From Istiophorus platypterus (taxonomy: Eukaryota; Chordata; Actinopteri; Istiophoriformes; Istiophoridae), in assembly GCA_016859345.1 (NCBI GenBank), contig CM029115.1, positions 28,617,838 through 28,681,837 of the forward strand: a stretch of 64,000 nt of DNA, read 5' to 3'. Each line of letters begins with the position of its first letter. Within the stretch, counting starts at the first letter, position 1. This document shows positions 24,602 to 46,338 of the stretch, piece by piece. A program made the translations under genes and the position numbers. Under the pieces are notes generated by a model. It saw nothing but the letters and a program-made list of their open reading frames with translations. It had not been told where the DNA came from and did no database searches.

Positions 24602-24932
24602 TCAGTCCAGACTGTATGTGCCCAGACCCCGAGGCCCTCTCCTGGACACAGAGTCTGACTGATGGGCCCTGAATGCCTGGAGACGAGTCTCCTGGTCTTT
24701 GAAGGTGTCCAGAGCAGGAGCAACCTGAGGAGGAGGAGAAGGAGGAGGAGGAGGAGAAGGAGGATAGACAGAGATGATGGGGGGATGAAGGAGGAGGTCT
24801 GGTGAGAGTCATAGCAGAGCTGTGTGTAGATACAATGTTGTGTTGATGGTGTTGTCGAGCTGCGTCTGTTCATGGTTTGAAGGTTTGGAAAACACTTAGA
24901 GGAAAAGATCAGATCTCAGATCACGTTCTGCG

Positions 24933-24963
<31 letters not shown>

Positions 24964-27048
24964 TGTGTGTGTTTGTGTGTGTGTATGTGTGTGTGTATGT
25001 GTGTGTTACCTGTGTGAATTGTGGAAGTCTGAATGGTGTTTGTGTGACCGGCAGAGCTCGGCTCCTCCTCAGGAGACTGGTCCTGGTGTCTTGAACACAA
25101 CCTGGTTTCGTCTACACGCACACACACACACACACACACACAAACACAGGTATCACCAGGAGGAAGCTGCAGTACCTGACAACTACCTCAACAGCTGATA
25201 GATCATGTCAAGGTCTCTTATCTCCCTGCTCTGGACCTTTCAGCTGTATTACATGGTCCTCATCAGCCTGAATGTCCTCGTAATGTCATTAAAAGTGTTC
25301 ACACAAACAGACAGAGAGAGAGAGGGCGCTCGAGCTTCACTGTCTCTGTCCCACACTCTCCTTCTCTCTCTCTCTCAACCCCCTCTCTCACCCCCCTCTC
25401 ACCCTGTGCGGCTGTGTGTTGTTGCTGGTTTGATTCCTGCTCAGCTGCTCATCCAACCATTGGCAAGAGTATCGATGAGAGAGGAGATCTGACAGAGGCA
25501 ACGGCGCCCTGAGGGACAGATCCATCACTGGTACATCGATCATCGATAATCAATAATCACTGATGGGTTTATGGTCTGACCTTGTTGTGGCTCCTAAAGT
25601 GATGTCAGGCATTGCCGGGCGCCGTGAAGCCCTGCCCTCCTGCTGCTTGGGTGTGTGGCCCTTCTTCTGGGCTCTGCCCCCCTGGGCGCAGTACTGACTC
25701 AGCTCTTTGGACGTAACCAGACCAGATTTCACCGCATCCCGGTTCAGGGACACGAAGTCCGGGACGACTGGCCGATGAGGATCGGAGTCTCGGCGCTGGG
25801 ACTGGACTCTCCAACCGGACAGAACTTACCCGGCACAGACACTGGGCGTGAAAACTACAACTCCCAGCAGGCCTCAGTACACAGGTTTCATGGCAGTTAT
25901 ATTTAACATTGAAACCAAAAATCCTCTTTTTGTTCTTTTTGAAAACACATCGGACCCAGGCTATGTATATGTGTGAGAGTACGTGGTTTTAAGGTTCGGG
26001 TCAGAACCAGGTCTGGATAAAGGACTAGGGAAAACATTATGTCAGTTGTGTCTTCACAAAGATACAAGTACAAACCTGTGTGTGTGTGTGTGTGGTGACA
26101 GCAGTGATTGTTGCCTGGAGGCATGTCTCCTACACACACACACACACAGATCCTCTGTCCCTTTGATCATTTAGAGTCTTTGTCTTTTTTAGATTCTCAC
26201 TTCGCCTTAATATTAGTATAGTTTATTATTTTATTAATCAGCTGATTATTAGTTTAGTTTTTAGGAGAATAAAGATTTAATTGTCAGTCATTGTTCTTCA
26301 TTAGATTTCTGATCCATTAATTTTCGATAAATATTGATGCTCACCAGCTGCACACACTGGTGTTTACATCTGTTGCACATCAGCCTGCCAGCTGTCGGTG
26401 TCTCATGTTACAGTGTGTGTTTTTGTTGTTTGCAGGGGGCAGGGCTTACCCTCAGCTACGCCTCCATCTTGCAGTGAGTTGATGATTCCAAAAGTGAAAT
26501 CTGGACCAGGGACCGCCAGACCTCGGGACCTGGTCTGACCCAGAGACGCCTGCACACAAGAGGAGGGAGGACATCATCATCGTCATCATCATCATCATCA
26601 TTTTATTTATCAGCAGTGTCACATGATCGCTACGAAAATTCTGTAGGGACGAAACCTGCTGCAGGGGAATCTAGTGTGTGTGTGTGTGTGTGTTCGTGGT
26701 GCCACCCAGTGGTCAGCGGTGGAGCAGCAGTTTATTTACTGACACTTTATCCTGATGATAAAATCATGTTCAGAACAAACTGTTTCACTGAGTGAAAAAC
26801 TGAAAACTGCTGCTGCTTCACAATAAAATCCCCATAGCCCTTTCAGAGTAAAGGCCCTGCAGTTCCTTCACAGTAAAAGCTCAACAGAACTTCTCCTAAA
26901 TCTACTTGTCTACAATTGTTTAAGTTTCATTTTATTGTTAAATGTGTTTATGATGCTAACTGAACAGTGAATGTGATTTTTTTACCTTGATAAGCAGCGG
27001 ATTGGTCAGCATGGAGTCTCTGACCACGCCCACCCTCGGTGATGACAT
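24602..27048 (-). CDS. cfap77: Cilia and flagella associated protein 77
   Basis: Axonemal protein of the CFAP77 (C9orf171) family, associated with ciliary doublet microtubules. Coding exons on the minus strand: 26986-27048 (exon begins about 27057), 26450-26549, 25581-25824, 25403-25508, 25010-25111 and 24602-24724 (TGA 24604-24602). Phases agree at every junction, giving 245 aa (human about 284). Family landmarks in order: RVGVVRDSMLTNPLLIK near the N-terminus, GPDFTFG and DGGVAEA, DFVSLNRDAVKSGLVTSKEL, DLLSHRY, DTRTSLLRR, RLPQFTQ, then ALDTFKDQE and the C-terminal LGTYSLD. No exon is longer than 244 bp, so no single long frame shows the gene. The acceptor at 25824 is weak and the one at 25111 follows a (TG)n tract. 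In human, CFAP77 is also the neighbour of BARHL1. Confidence 0.9.
24931..25005. repeat. (TG)n microsatellite in a cfap77 intron
   Basis: TG repeat with few interruptions, ending 5 bp from the cfap77 exon at 25010-25111. A second CA/TG tract at 25116-25142 touches the other side of the same exon and serves as its acceptor pyrimidine tract on the minus strand. Confidence 0.9.
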
Positions 27049-27419
27049 GTTTCCTGTCTGCGTGAAGATGATGTGGGCTGATGATGAAGAGCAGGGACAC
27101 AGAGGGTCATTGAACTACTCAGACTCTTTAACTTTAATATCCAGTTCAACAGAACTGATGCTGCTGCTGATGAGGTAGGTTCTCTCAGGTAGAACTTAAA
27201 GAACACAAGGAGAACATGACGAACAAGCAGTCCTGAGGCCGCCAAGCATTGTGTTGGGGGGGTCGGGACTGAGCCCAGGACTAAAACCACCAAGTCCCTC
27301 AAACTATAACAACCAAGACACAAGAAGTTTCCATCTTCAGAGTTTGTGGAGAGTCTTGACTGTCAGGCAGTGCATGCTGGGAAGTCTATCACTGCTCTGG
27401 TTCCTCAAAACCAACAAGA

Positions 27420-28210
27420 GTACCACACAGCTCCAGTACCACAGAACCAGTACCACATAGAACCAGTACCACGACACAAGTACCCCACAGTACCCCACAG
27501 CACCAGTACCACAACACCAGTACCACACAGAACCAGTACCACATAGAACCAGTACCAAAACACCAGTAACCACAGAACCAGTACCAGACAGCAACAGTAC
27601 CACAGAACCAGTACTACATAGAACCAGTACCACAACACCAGTACCCCACTGAACCAGTACCACACAGAACCAGTACCACATAGAACCAGTACCACAACAC
27701 CAGTACCTCACAGAACCAGTACCACACAGAACCAGTACCACATAGAACCAGTACCACATATAACCAGTACCAAAACACCAGTAACCACAGAACCAGTACC
27801 AGACAGCAACAGTACCACAGAACCAGTACTACATAGAACCAGTACCACAACACCAGTACCCCACAGAACCAGTACCACACAGAACCAGTACCACATGGAA
27901 CCAGTACCACAACACCAGTACCTCACAGAACCAGTACCACACAGCAATAGTACAACACAGAACCAGTGCCACATAGAACCAGTACCACAACACCAGTTCC
28001 AACAGAACTAGTGCCACACAGCAACACTACCACAGAACGAGTACCACAGAACCAATACCCCAAAGTACCAGTACCACAGTACCAGTATCACAGAACCAGT
28101 ACCTCACAGAACCAGTACCCCACAGCACCAGTTTCACACAGTACCGGTACCACACAGTACCAGTACCACAGAACCAGTACTACATAGTACCAGTACCACA
28201 CCGTCCAAGT
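27420..28210. repeat. CCAGTACCACA minisatellite in the cfap77 first intron
   Basis: About 790 bp of degenerate units of the form accagtaccacacagaa, periodicity roughly 10-11 bp with longer blocks of about 150-170 bp repeated. It lies between the first coding exon of cfap77 and its inferred promoter. Confidence 0.92.
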
Positions 28211-28488
28211 ACACAGTGTGATCTAGGTTCACTGTTTACTTTCACCAACCGAGTAAAACAGATCAGTTATAGACCAGGACCCGGAGCCTCCACGTCCCGG
28301 ATGTCTCCGTGTTCACACCGACAGACGGTCCGCATGAACCCCGGGTCCGCATGATCCCGGATGTTGGACATGACGCCGTCCCCAAACACAGCGGCCTCAA
28401 ACTAACTGGTAGAGTCTCGCAGCGGAAACGGTCTCTCTGGTTTTTAAATCCATCAACAGCCGAACCCGCTTCTGTCCAACCAAGTTAC

Positions 28489-28560
28489 CTGAACACACCT
28501 GAACACACCTGCGCTCATACGCGTTGCCTTTACACTTTAGAGAGGTTTTGATTCATCTAC
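28489..28560 (-). other. cfap77: Probable untranslated first exon of cfap77
   Basis: On the minus strand a consensus donor ttcag|gtaact follows base 28489, and the X-box lies just upstream. The first coding exon at about 27057 has its own acceptor (cgcag|ACAGG), so an untranslated first exon is expected. The 5' limit is a guess. Confidence 0.45.
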
Positions 28561-28597
28561 ACATGCTCATCCGGATTGTCCGCGTCCGAGCGGCCCC

Positions 28598-28611
28598 GTT
28601 GCTACGGTGAC
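28598..28611 (-). promoter_or_regulatory. RFX X-box motif upstream of cfap77
   Basis: On the minus strand the sequence reads GTCACC-GT-AGCAAC, a perfect match to the X-box consensus GTNRCC-N0-3-RGYAAC bound by RFX factors at ciliary genes. It sits in a CpG-rich segment (28290-28640) about 40-110 bp upstream of the inferred cfap77 first exon. Function is inferred from motif plus gene identity. Confidence 0.65.
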
Positions 28612-28649
28612 AGGATACCTACGTTGAACCGGAAGTTTAAAGTGCGAGG

Positions 28650-30480
28650 TTTTCAGGTTCAAGATGAACAGAAAGAGAGTTTTCTGACGTTCATCAGCAG
28701 AAGTTCTCCCGTTTTCAACACAACAGATTAACAGACATCAGAACCGACAGGTTGTCTGTCTCTTCATTGTAATGAACCGGAACCAAGACACGAGCCAAAG
28801 GAAAAGAATCTGAGATTAATTCAGTCCACAGTTACATCAGAGGTCCAATCAATATTAGACAAATGTATGTTAAAAATTCAATACATAATATTAAAATGAC
28901 GTAATTGGGCCACAGTGGAAGGATCATATTCAAACTGCAGAGAAATGATCATCACAACAGTTAAAGAACTTCAGCATCTTTTTGTTCTCAGCTGATCTCA
29001 TCCACTGAGGTTTAAGGTCAAATTTTAAAAAGCCAAACTTAAGCTTTGATGGATTTTACAAGAAATAAGGAAAAAAATAACTATAGTTCAGTTGATTTTT
29101 TTCTACATTTTTACAGCAGCAGCACAGTTTTATAAATAATTTCATACCAGTTTAATCAAAAATTTACAAAAACTTTTGCAGTGTTACACTCATTAAAAGA
29201 TGAGTAACAGTTTCTCTGTAGCAGAAATGAACAGAAACAACGAGTTTTAAGATTATATGATGTCATCTATGTGACAGACTCACTCAGGTGACTCCAGGAA
29301 AAAAAAGTTTAACTGCTACTGGGACATTTCACTAACCGAACCGAACCGACAGTGGTGAATCGATCCACGCAAATATCAGGGTTTCATCATTTTAACGCTG
29401 TGAGCTTCGGCTCATTATCGCATCTGCTGTTCTCGAACAGACCGCTGAGCTGCATGAACACCACCGGCCTACAGGGGGCAGAGGAGGGCCCTGATGCTTT
29501 CAGGGACCATAGGAAAAAACAGCAAGACTTAGCTCATACACAGCTCGGTAAAGATAAAGAAAGAAGCGAAAAACAAAAATGCGGTTTTCCAATACTGCAG
29601 AACGAAAAGAATAAATCGTTCGTAATTAATGTGATTTTATGGCAATATGCTATTTGACAAAATATATAAAATGATATAAGGTAGTGACAAATACCTGCTA
29701 GAATTTCATAAAACCAACGAGGATGTGCCTGAGAGGCTCGGTTAGTTTAAAATTATTGATTGACAATCACACAGGTCAATGAAAAACAGCAAATCCTCCA
29801 ACGAAGAGGTTGGATTCGGGGATTGTTGTGAAAAGTGACTTTAACAATTAATCAGGGCTGGAAAAAGTCGATCGTTTTCTTATTTCAGCTGTTTGGTTGT
29901 AGTTAGTTTTAATTACGGTTAAGCTGGTTGTGTTGAGTTTGTCAACGGATGTTGATTTGTAGACAAATTTTTATTACATTTAAACATAGTAAATAGCTTT
30001 ATACGTCTGATGTTTATTTATTAATAGAAACTTTGTTCTTTTAAAATTTACTTTATTTTTATTCAAATAGCTCCTTATTTTTTCTCTGTCTTTTGGGATA
30101 TATAGTCAGATTTTACCTCATTTTATATGTAAACATAACTCTTAACATGAGAGAAAATGCAAAATATGAAATTAAAATATTATAATGGACAATGAATGAT
30201 GAACACAAGAACGAATGAAGTCAATCAAATATATGTTTCATTTAAAATATTAAAACAAATAATAACTAATTTATATTTCATAGATATATACAACAAATAA
30301 ACAAAAATATATAAATAAAATGAATGTATTTAGATTATGTTGCTAATCAAAATCATACAAAACAACATAACAAATAAGAGTTGACGCTGAGATCTCCGAG
30401 TACAATTCAACGCAGCACGGTGAGAACGTCAGCCAAGCATCTTAAGAAAGATCGTCTATAAAAACATGTCCACTCCACAG
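28650..30480. other. AT-rich intergenic region between cfap77 and qsox2
   Basis: Divergent promoters face this gap. It is AT-rich, especially 29850-30400. The frame at 29352-29657 has no recognisable similarity. No repeat family was identified. Confidence 0.5.
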
Positions 30481-30498
30481 TTAAAATAAAATGAGAGC

Positions 30499-30512
30499 GT
30501 TACCACAGCAAC
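30499..30512 (+). promoter_or_regulatory. Second RFX X-box-like motif upstream of qsox2
   Basis: GTTACC-AC-AGCAAC is another perfect match to GTNRCC-N0-3-RGYAAC, 295 bp before the qsox2 start codon, in the shared upstream region of cfap77 and qsox2. It could serve qsox2, cfap77 at a distance, or be a chance match. Confidence 0.4.
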
Positions 30513-30806
30513 AGACGCCGATCAGATCGATCGATCGATCCATTCAGTGAGTCTTTTCTCCGCCTATGAGTCAGAAGCTGCCATTGATGAAGTGAACATA
30601 TCTACTCTGTTTTCGTGCTGTTGTTTGTCCTGGAAACTCGTCGGGAGTGAGACGTCAGCGTTTCCTGCTGCGCTCCGCTGTAAACACACGTATATGTTAG
30701 CGGGGCTCGGCGCTCGTGTTTCCCGGCTCCTTCTGCTCGTTTTCGGCAGAAACCCTCCATCTCTCCTACCGCCTGCCCTCGTCGTGTCTCTCCTCAGACG
30801 GCAGAG

Positions 30807-40461
<9,655 letters not shown>

Positions 40462-40605
40462 CCCAGGCCGGACCAGACCGGTCTGGACCGGACCCGTTTA
40501 CACAGAACCAGATCAGTTTGACCCGGGATCAGTTCAGGGCTGGGTATGGAAATCTAACGTCACGCTAACGTCACGCTAACGTTCACTCATACCAGTGTTC
40601 ATGAC

Positions 40606-40611
40606 ATTAAA
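40606..40611 (+). terminator. qsox2: Candidate proximal polyadenylation signal of qsox2
   Basis: ATTAAA about 145 bp after the stop codon. A canonical AATAAA is at 41819-41824, about 1.36 kb after the stop. Which one is used cannot be told. Confidence 0.35.
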
Positions 40612-41879
40612 GGCTCAGTTCACCCAAATTATAGATGGGAAAACATTTTCCCACTCAGCCTGGTTTTCTCCAGTGTTGATGAAGGAAAAGTCTAGTTTCA
40701 GTTTCAGAGGTGAAGTAAATGGTGAAGTTGTTGACCAGTAACCAACCGTCCTGACGGAGCTGGACTCAGAGTTTAGCCAACAGTTCCGTCTACGTCGTTT
40801 CACGGGGAAACTTCCCACTGCGACTGGGATTTGACGGTGAATAAATAGATGTCGTTCATTCTGGTGGGTGGGGGGGGCTTTTCCCTTTTTTCTTCACATT
40901 CTTCTTTCCCCTGTTGATGAGAATCAGACTTCATATGTCGACCATGGAAACTGCTGGTGATGGAGACCAAACCAGGCCAGGCCAAGACCAGGACCAGGAC
41001 CAGGCCTCCCCATTGTTGGGGGTCGGTTCAGCCTAGTCTGTGGAGAGAGTCTAGTAATGACTGCACCTTTAGCTTTGTTCCTGGTCCTTTAATAGTTTTT
41101 TTATTTGGGTTCAGTTTCTCTGCATCTGTTTAAAATCCTACCAGAGGTTCGGTGTCAGGTCACGAGACCAAAACCCTCATTCAGAGCCATATCCTGCCCT
41201 GGACCAGACTGGACCGGACTGGTTTGTGGTTTTTAGTGGACTTGTTGTATTTAAAGATACAGTTTCAAACCTGGTCTGGACTCTTAGGTCTGGATTTATT
41301 TATTTTTTACTTTTTATTATTTTTCAGCGGTGTGTTTTCATATCTGTGTGAGTCCTGCATCAAACTTGACCCCAGGACCAGGTTTTGTAAGGGACAGAGA
41401 AGTGGCTGACTGGGACCAGACTGGATCAGACAGGTTCTGCTGGGTAGATTCTCTCAGAGTTCACTTTGTGCCAAATCTTTAACCTGCTGACAGATGACGC
41501 ACCTGTCCTTTGAGGCTCCGCCTCCATCCATGAAGACACTCTGTGTGTGTTTCCATGTGCGTGTGTGTGTGCATGTGTGTGTGTGTGCGCGTTTGTGCGT
41601 GCGTGTGTGCATAACCCTGTATTTCTCTTTACTGTGAAATATAGACCCATCCTGATGAAGGAATCTCTGCAGACAGACACAGGGAAGTATTGATCAACTG
41701 ACTGATTACTGATCAGCTAATCAATAATAGTTTGTTTAGTTGTTGCTCCTGCAGGTTTTTGTTTTGGTAGATTTGGTAACCCCTTGTGGTGACTGCTGTA
41801 TTTAAAACAAACTTCTGGAATAAACATAAAACTGTAGATTTTTCACTAAAATGATCATTTGGTTTGTTAAATATGAGAA

Positions 41880-44740
41880 ACTGAGCAGAACCAGTCGAAG
41901 GTGTTCAATCAGAATTTTCTTAACAGTGTTTTTCAAAAATGAGAGACAAAGAAAAGAGGCTGTTTTTTTAGATGGAACATGGCAGCCGTGTGTTTACAAA
42001 GCTTAAAAAATGTCATAACAATATATTTTTTTACATAAATATTTTGGGTAAGGATCCTCCGCAAATTTCACAGAGTAAAAATAAACCAATGACAGGCCAG
42101 ATTATAATAAATATATAGAAATTGTAAGCTTCACTTAAGATTAAATTTATAACCACAAACAGCATCTGAATAATAAGATAAATGATGCTACGTTTCAGAT
42201 AAAAGATACGACTAAAATATATGTAAAAGGGCCAAAAAGACATGGAAGAGCCGTCGTTACTAAAAATCAGTGGGTTTCTGACAGTTAAATTACTGGTTTG
42301 ATTTACATTTTTTTTTTTTCGTCATTTATTACTCCTGATTTTGTTTTTTCTGTTCTGACATTTCTCTTTTTAAAAGAGAATAAAAACTGAGAAATCAGGG
42401 TAAAATTAAGTATAGATAAAAAACCAACCAGTTAATACATATTACATTATTCACACATAAAAAAAAAGTTATAGAGGTATCACTGGATTTTGCTTTTCAA
42501 CAGTTTTAACTGATTCAAAACCATTTCAGGCTTTGAATTTAGATACTATTTGAAACTTTCCAGACCTTTCCACAACTTAAAAGTGATTTTAAGGGTTTTT
42601 TTTATAAACAATGAATCATCAGGACAAACTCTGTTTTCATATTTTCAGTGAAACTGTGTTCTTATCGTTTAAATTCATAGGAAACATCCCGCAGATCATT
42701 TGACATGTAGTTGTAATAATATAACATATTATTATATTTTGACAATTTAATCTGTGAGAAAAATCAGCTTCAGATTTTCTCCTCACATGTTTTTGTTGAA
42801 GAATAATTTTACCCAGAATTTGAACAAATTGATTCAAAACTTTGAAAAGAAAATGATCAACAGTTATTTACTAATTGCAATATATATACTTCAGTGTGAA
42901 TAGGAAATCTCTGTGTCCAAATAAAACCCTAGTTTGTGTTTCTTTTTTAACAAGTCTGGATAATAAATTGAAAAAATTAATTGACAAATTAAAAAAAAAT
43001 AATTAAAAAAATTTAAAAATCTGAAATTTAAAAACTGAAAAAGAAAAATTTGTGATGAAAGTCAAGACAGAATATCTCTGAAACATCAATGTTCAAGTGA
43101 AAAAGTCATATTTTAAAACTTTAAGTCAAATGTGATCGCAATTTGTACACAGTTTTTTCAGTTAAATTCAAGGTTTTATCTTTCTGATTCAAATTTTTTT
43201 CAAATTTCACTTTCCATTTAAATTGTCGTTGCCATAGCAACCACTTATTACTGAAATATTGTGTTTAAATTAGATCAGCTCCATCTGGTGACTCACCAAC
43301 ACTACATTTAACCTTATACCGTTCAAATGGATCATTCTCAAGTACTGTATTATAATAATAATTTAATAATAAATAATAAATACATAATAAATGTATTACA
43401 TGTGGCCTAGAAGAAGTCACATTACTTCACTGCCTCTGGAGGTGCACAAAAATTTTAAAAACCCTTTGAAAATGTACACAAACTACACCCAATAGTATCA
43501 ACGGGCAGTTTCCTGTCTGCCATAAGGTATTGACTCTTGGACAATTTTCACCCGAGTCCAGACTGTCAGGTGCAAATTAAAAGATGCTCACTTCAGGCCT
43601 GGAGGAAAGTTTCTGAAAAACTAAGTTGTGCCACCAAGAGTTTCCTTAAAATATGAGGCGACTGCTTAATTATCCTGAGAATGAGAATGTTGTACAAAGA
43701 TGATGTAATTTTATTCAGCACAAGTTACATAACAATTGCAGGTGTGTGTGTGTGTGTGTGTGTGTAACTGATGTGTTAATTCTGAAAAACATAATAAATA
43801 TATTTCTGAAATAACTGAATTTCTTCTTTTTTTTTTTACACATTATTACTGAGTATTACAATAAAAGTTTTACTTGTTAAAATGTATTTTCCAATCATTT
43901 CTTTTTTCACATTTCAAGTTTATTTTACCATTTAATATTATTGGTCTTCCTTTAAAATTATTTCTTATCCCTTTTCATTTTATTTCATTTTCTCTTCAAC
44001 CTTCATTCATTTTCTCCTTTAATATCATTTATTTTTGTTTTTTATTTTTGTCTTTAGTTTAACTTTTGATTTCATATTTATTTTTCTGGCTGAGTTGATC
44101 CTCCGAACCTAGTCAGTGACATCAGGTGTGTGTCGCCTGTTTGCTCCAGGTAAACTGATCTTTCTCAGGCTCTGAATGTGTTTTATTTTTATCTGTTATC
44201 AGGTGTTTCCGATTTTAAACTTCTCAGCCAGGAGGAGCTGATGAGGAATTATGTTTTTTTCTCCAACGCCATTTGCAGCTATTCAAACCAAAAAAACTTT
44301 GTTAAAACTGTCTACCTGAATGTAGAAAATTGAAAAAGAAAATATAGAAAAAGAAAATCAGAGAAATCCGAAGTTCCAGTCAAACTGGACGATCGTCACT
44401 AAATGGAGGAGCTGGTCTAGGACACTTATCAGCCACTTACGACATGGTCCTGAGGTCCCTCCCCGGGCAGCACCCACTGACACCAGGAGTCATGCGACCC
44501 CCATGGCACCATAAGGGGGGACGTCTTCAGGAACCTCAAGAGAGTTCTGAACCCTTTGTACAGCACTGAGAAAGACAAGGACCTGGACGACTGAGAATCT
44601 TCAGAGTTGTAGCAAAACTGCTTTTCAAATTTGAGATTTGGAATTGAATTCAGATCCAACCGACCCCCTTCATACCGGTGCGTCAGATTTAAACCACATC
44701 TGTTCCGAAATTCGCCCACGATAACATTGTCATCATTATT
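41880..44740. other. AT-rich intergenic region without genes
   Basis: Downstream of qsox2 the sequence is AT-rich (41980-43100, 43780-44080) with short A and T runs and a (TG)n tract at 43741-43765. I see no coding exon and no clearly named repeat before the LINE at 44765. Confidence 0.5.
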
Positions 44741-44746
44741 ACTATT

Positions 44747-44764
44747 ATTATCATTAGTAGTATA
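44747..44764 (+). repeat. Left target site duplication of the LINE
   Basis: attatcattagtagtata, 18 bp, repeated exactly at 46339-46356. Confidence 0.88.
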
Positions 44765-46338
44765 ATATATATAGTACTTTGAAGAGTTGATGAATGAGGA
44801 AAATGAGACAGAACGAAGAGTAGAAGATGTGGCTATTGTGGATCAGGAAATAGCAAAGATTAGTAAAGATGAAGTGAGGAAGGCACTGAAGAGGATGAAG
44901 AGTGGAAAGGCACTTGGTCCTGATGATATACCTGTGGAGGTATGGAAGTGTCTAGGAGAGGCGGCAGTAGAGTTTCTGACTGGGTTGTTTAACAGGATCT
45001 TAGATAGTGAGAAGATGCCTGAGGAATGGAGGAGAAGTGTGCTGGTGCCCATTTTTAAGAACAAGGGAGATGTGCAGAACTGTGGCAACTACAGAGGAAT
45101 AAAGCTGATGAGCCATACAATGAAGCTATGGGAAAGAGAAGTTGAAGCTAGACTAAGGGCAAAAGTGAGCATTTGTGAGCAGCAGTATGGCTTCATGCCA
45201 AAAAAGAGTACCACAGATGCAGTATTTGCTTTGAGGATGTTGATAGAGAAGTACAGGGAAGGTCAGAGGGAGCTGCATTGTGTCTTTGTAGATCTGGAGA
45301 AAGCGTATGACAGGGTGCCCAGAGAGGAACTGTGGTACTGTATGAGGAAGTCTGCAGTGACAGAAAAGTATGTTAGAGTGGTGCAGGACATGTATGTGGA
45401 CTGTAAGACAGTGGTTAGGTGTGCTGTAGGTGTGACAGAGGAGTTCAAGGTGGAGGTGGGACTGCATCAGGGATCAGCTCTAAGCCCCTTCTTGTTTGCT
45501 ATGGTGATGGACAGACTGACAGACGAGGTTAGACAGGAATCTCCATGGACTATGATGTTTGCAGATGACATTGTGATATGTAGTGAGAGCAGGGAACAGG
45601 TGGAGGAGAAGCTTGAGAGGTGGAGATTTGCCCTGGAAAGGAGAGGAATGAAGGTTAGCCGCAGCAAGACAGAGTACATGTGTGTGAACGAGAGGGACTC
45701 AAGTGGAAGAGTGAGGTTACAGGGAGAAGAGATAAAGAAGGTGGAGGATTTTAAGTACTTAGGGTCAACAGTCCAGGGCAATGGAGAGTGTGGAAAAGAG
45801 GTGAAGAAGCGTGTGCAGGCAGGCTGGAACAGGTGGAGAAAAGTGTCAGGTGTGATGTGTGATAGAAGAGTTTCAGCTAAAATGAAAGGAAAGGTGTACA
45901 AAACTGTGGTGAGACCAGCGATGCTGTTTGGTCTAGAGACAGTGCCACTGAGGAAAAGACAGGAGGCAGAGCTGGAGGTAGCAGAGATGAAGATGTTGAG
46001 GTTCTCTCTGGGAGTGACCAGGATGGATAGGATCAGGAATGAGTACATCAGAGGGACAGCACATGTTAGAGGTTTAGGAGATAAAGTCAGAGAGGCCAGA
46101 CTGAGATGGTTTGGACATGTCCTGAGAAGAGATAGTGAATATATTGGTAGAAGGATACTGAGTTTTGCACTGCCAGGCAGGAGGCCTAGAGGAAGACCAA
46201 AGAGGAGGTTTATGGATGTAGTGAAAGAGGACATGAAGGTAGTTGGTGTGAGTGAAGAGGACGCAGAAAACAGGGTTAGATGGAGGACACTGATTCGCTG
46301 TGGCGACCCCTAAAGGGAAAAGCCGAAAGAAAAAGAAG
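44765..46338 (+). mobile_element. 5'-truncated RTE-clade LINE insertion
   Basis: A 1.57-kb non-LTR retrotransposon copy flanked by an 18-bp exact target site duplication. It starts inside the ORF and so lacks the 5' UTR and the apurinic-type endonuclease domain. It ends with a short tail, aagccgaaagaaaaagaag, with no long poly-A, as is usual for RTE elements of fish. The undamaged frame and perfect duplication point to a young insertion. Confidence 0.9.
44775..46313 (+). CDS. RTE-type LINE reverse transcriptase fragment, open
   Basis: Open from the truncation point (residues YFEELMNEENE) to TAA at 46311-46313, with no internal stop over about 512 codons. Counting from 44787: template-contact region KSGKALGPDDIP at 38-49, motif A FVDLEKAYD at 167-175, motif B QGSALSPFLF at 228-237, and catalytic FADD at 258-261, so the three catalytic aspartates are present. 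Motif D-like ERRGMKVSRSKTEYM follows, then a basic C-terminal domain with RLRWFGHVLRR and GRRPRGRPKRR. The family normally primes reverse transcription from a nicked target. This copy has no endonuclease domain and no visible promoter, so it is probably unable to move by itself. RTE clade is my call from motif wording and the 3' tail; a related clade is possible. Confidence 0.9.
   Translation, partial: YFEELMNEENETERRVEDVAIVDQEIAKISKDEVRKALKRMKSGKALGPDDIPVEVWKCLGEAAVEFLTGLFNRILDSEKMPEEWRRSVLVPIFKNKGDVQNCGNYRGIKLMSHTMKLWEREVEARLRAKVSICEQQYGFMPKKSTTDAVFALRMLIEKYREGQRELHCVFVDLEKAYDRVPREELWYCMRKSAVTEKYVRVVQDMYVDCKTVVRCAVGVTEEFKVEVGLHQGSALSPFLFAMVMDRLTDEVRQESPWTMMFADDIVICSESREQVEEKLERWRFALERRGMKVSRSKTEYMCVNERDSSGRVRLQGEEIKKVEDFKYLGSTVQGNGECGKEVKKRVQAGWNRWRKVSGVMCDRRVSAKMKGKVYKTVVRPAMLFGLETVPLRKRQEAELEVAEMKMLRFSLGVTRMDRIRNEYIRGTAHVRGLGDKVREARLRWFGHVLRRDSEYIGRRILSFALPGRRPRGRPKRRFMDVVKEDMKVVGVSEEDAENRVRWRTLIRCGDP

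Noticed and set aside
27337..28017. Several minus-strand frames of 60-140 codons rich in VLVLCGTGS
   Set aside because: Translation of the CCAGTACCACA minisatellite in the cfap77 first intron.
45467..46234. 255-codon minus-strand frame
   Set aside because: Antisense shadow of the LINE reverse transcriptase frame.
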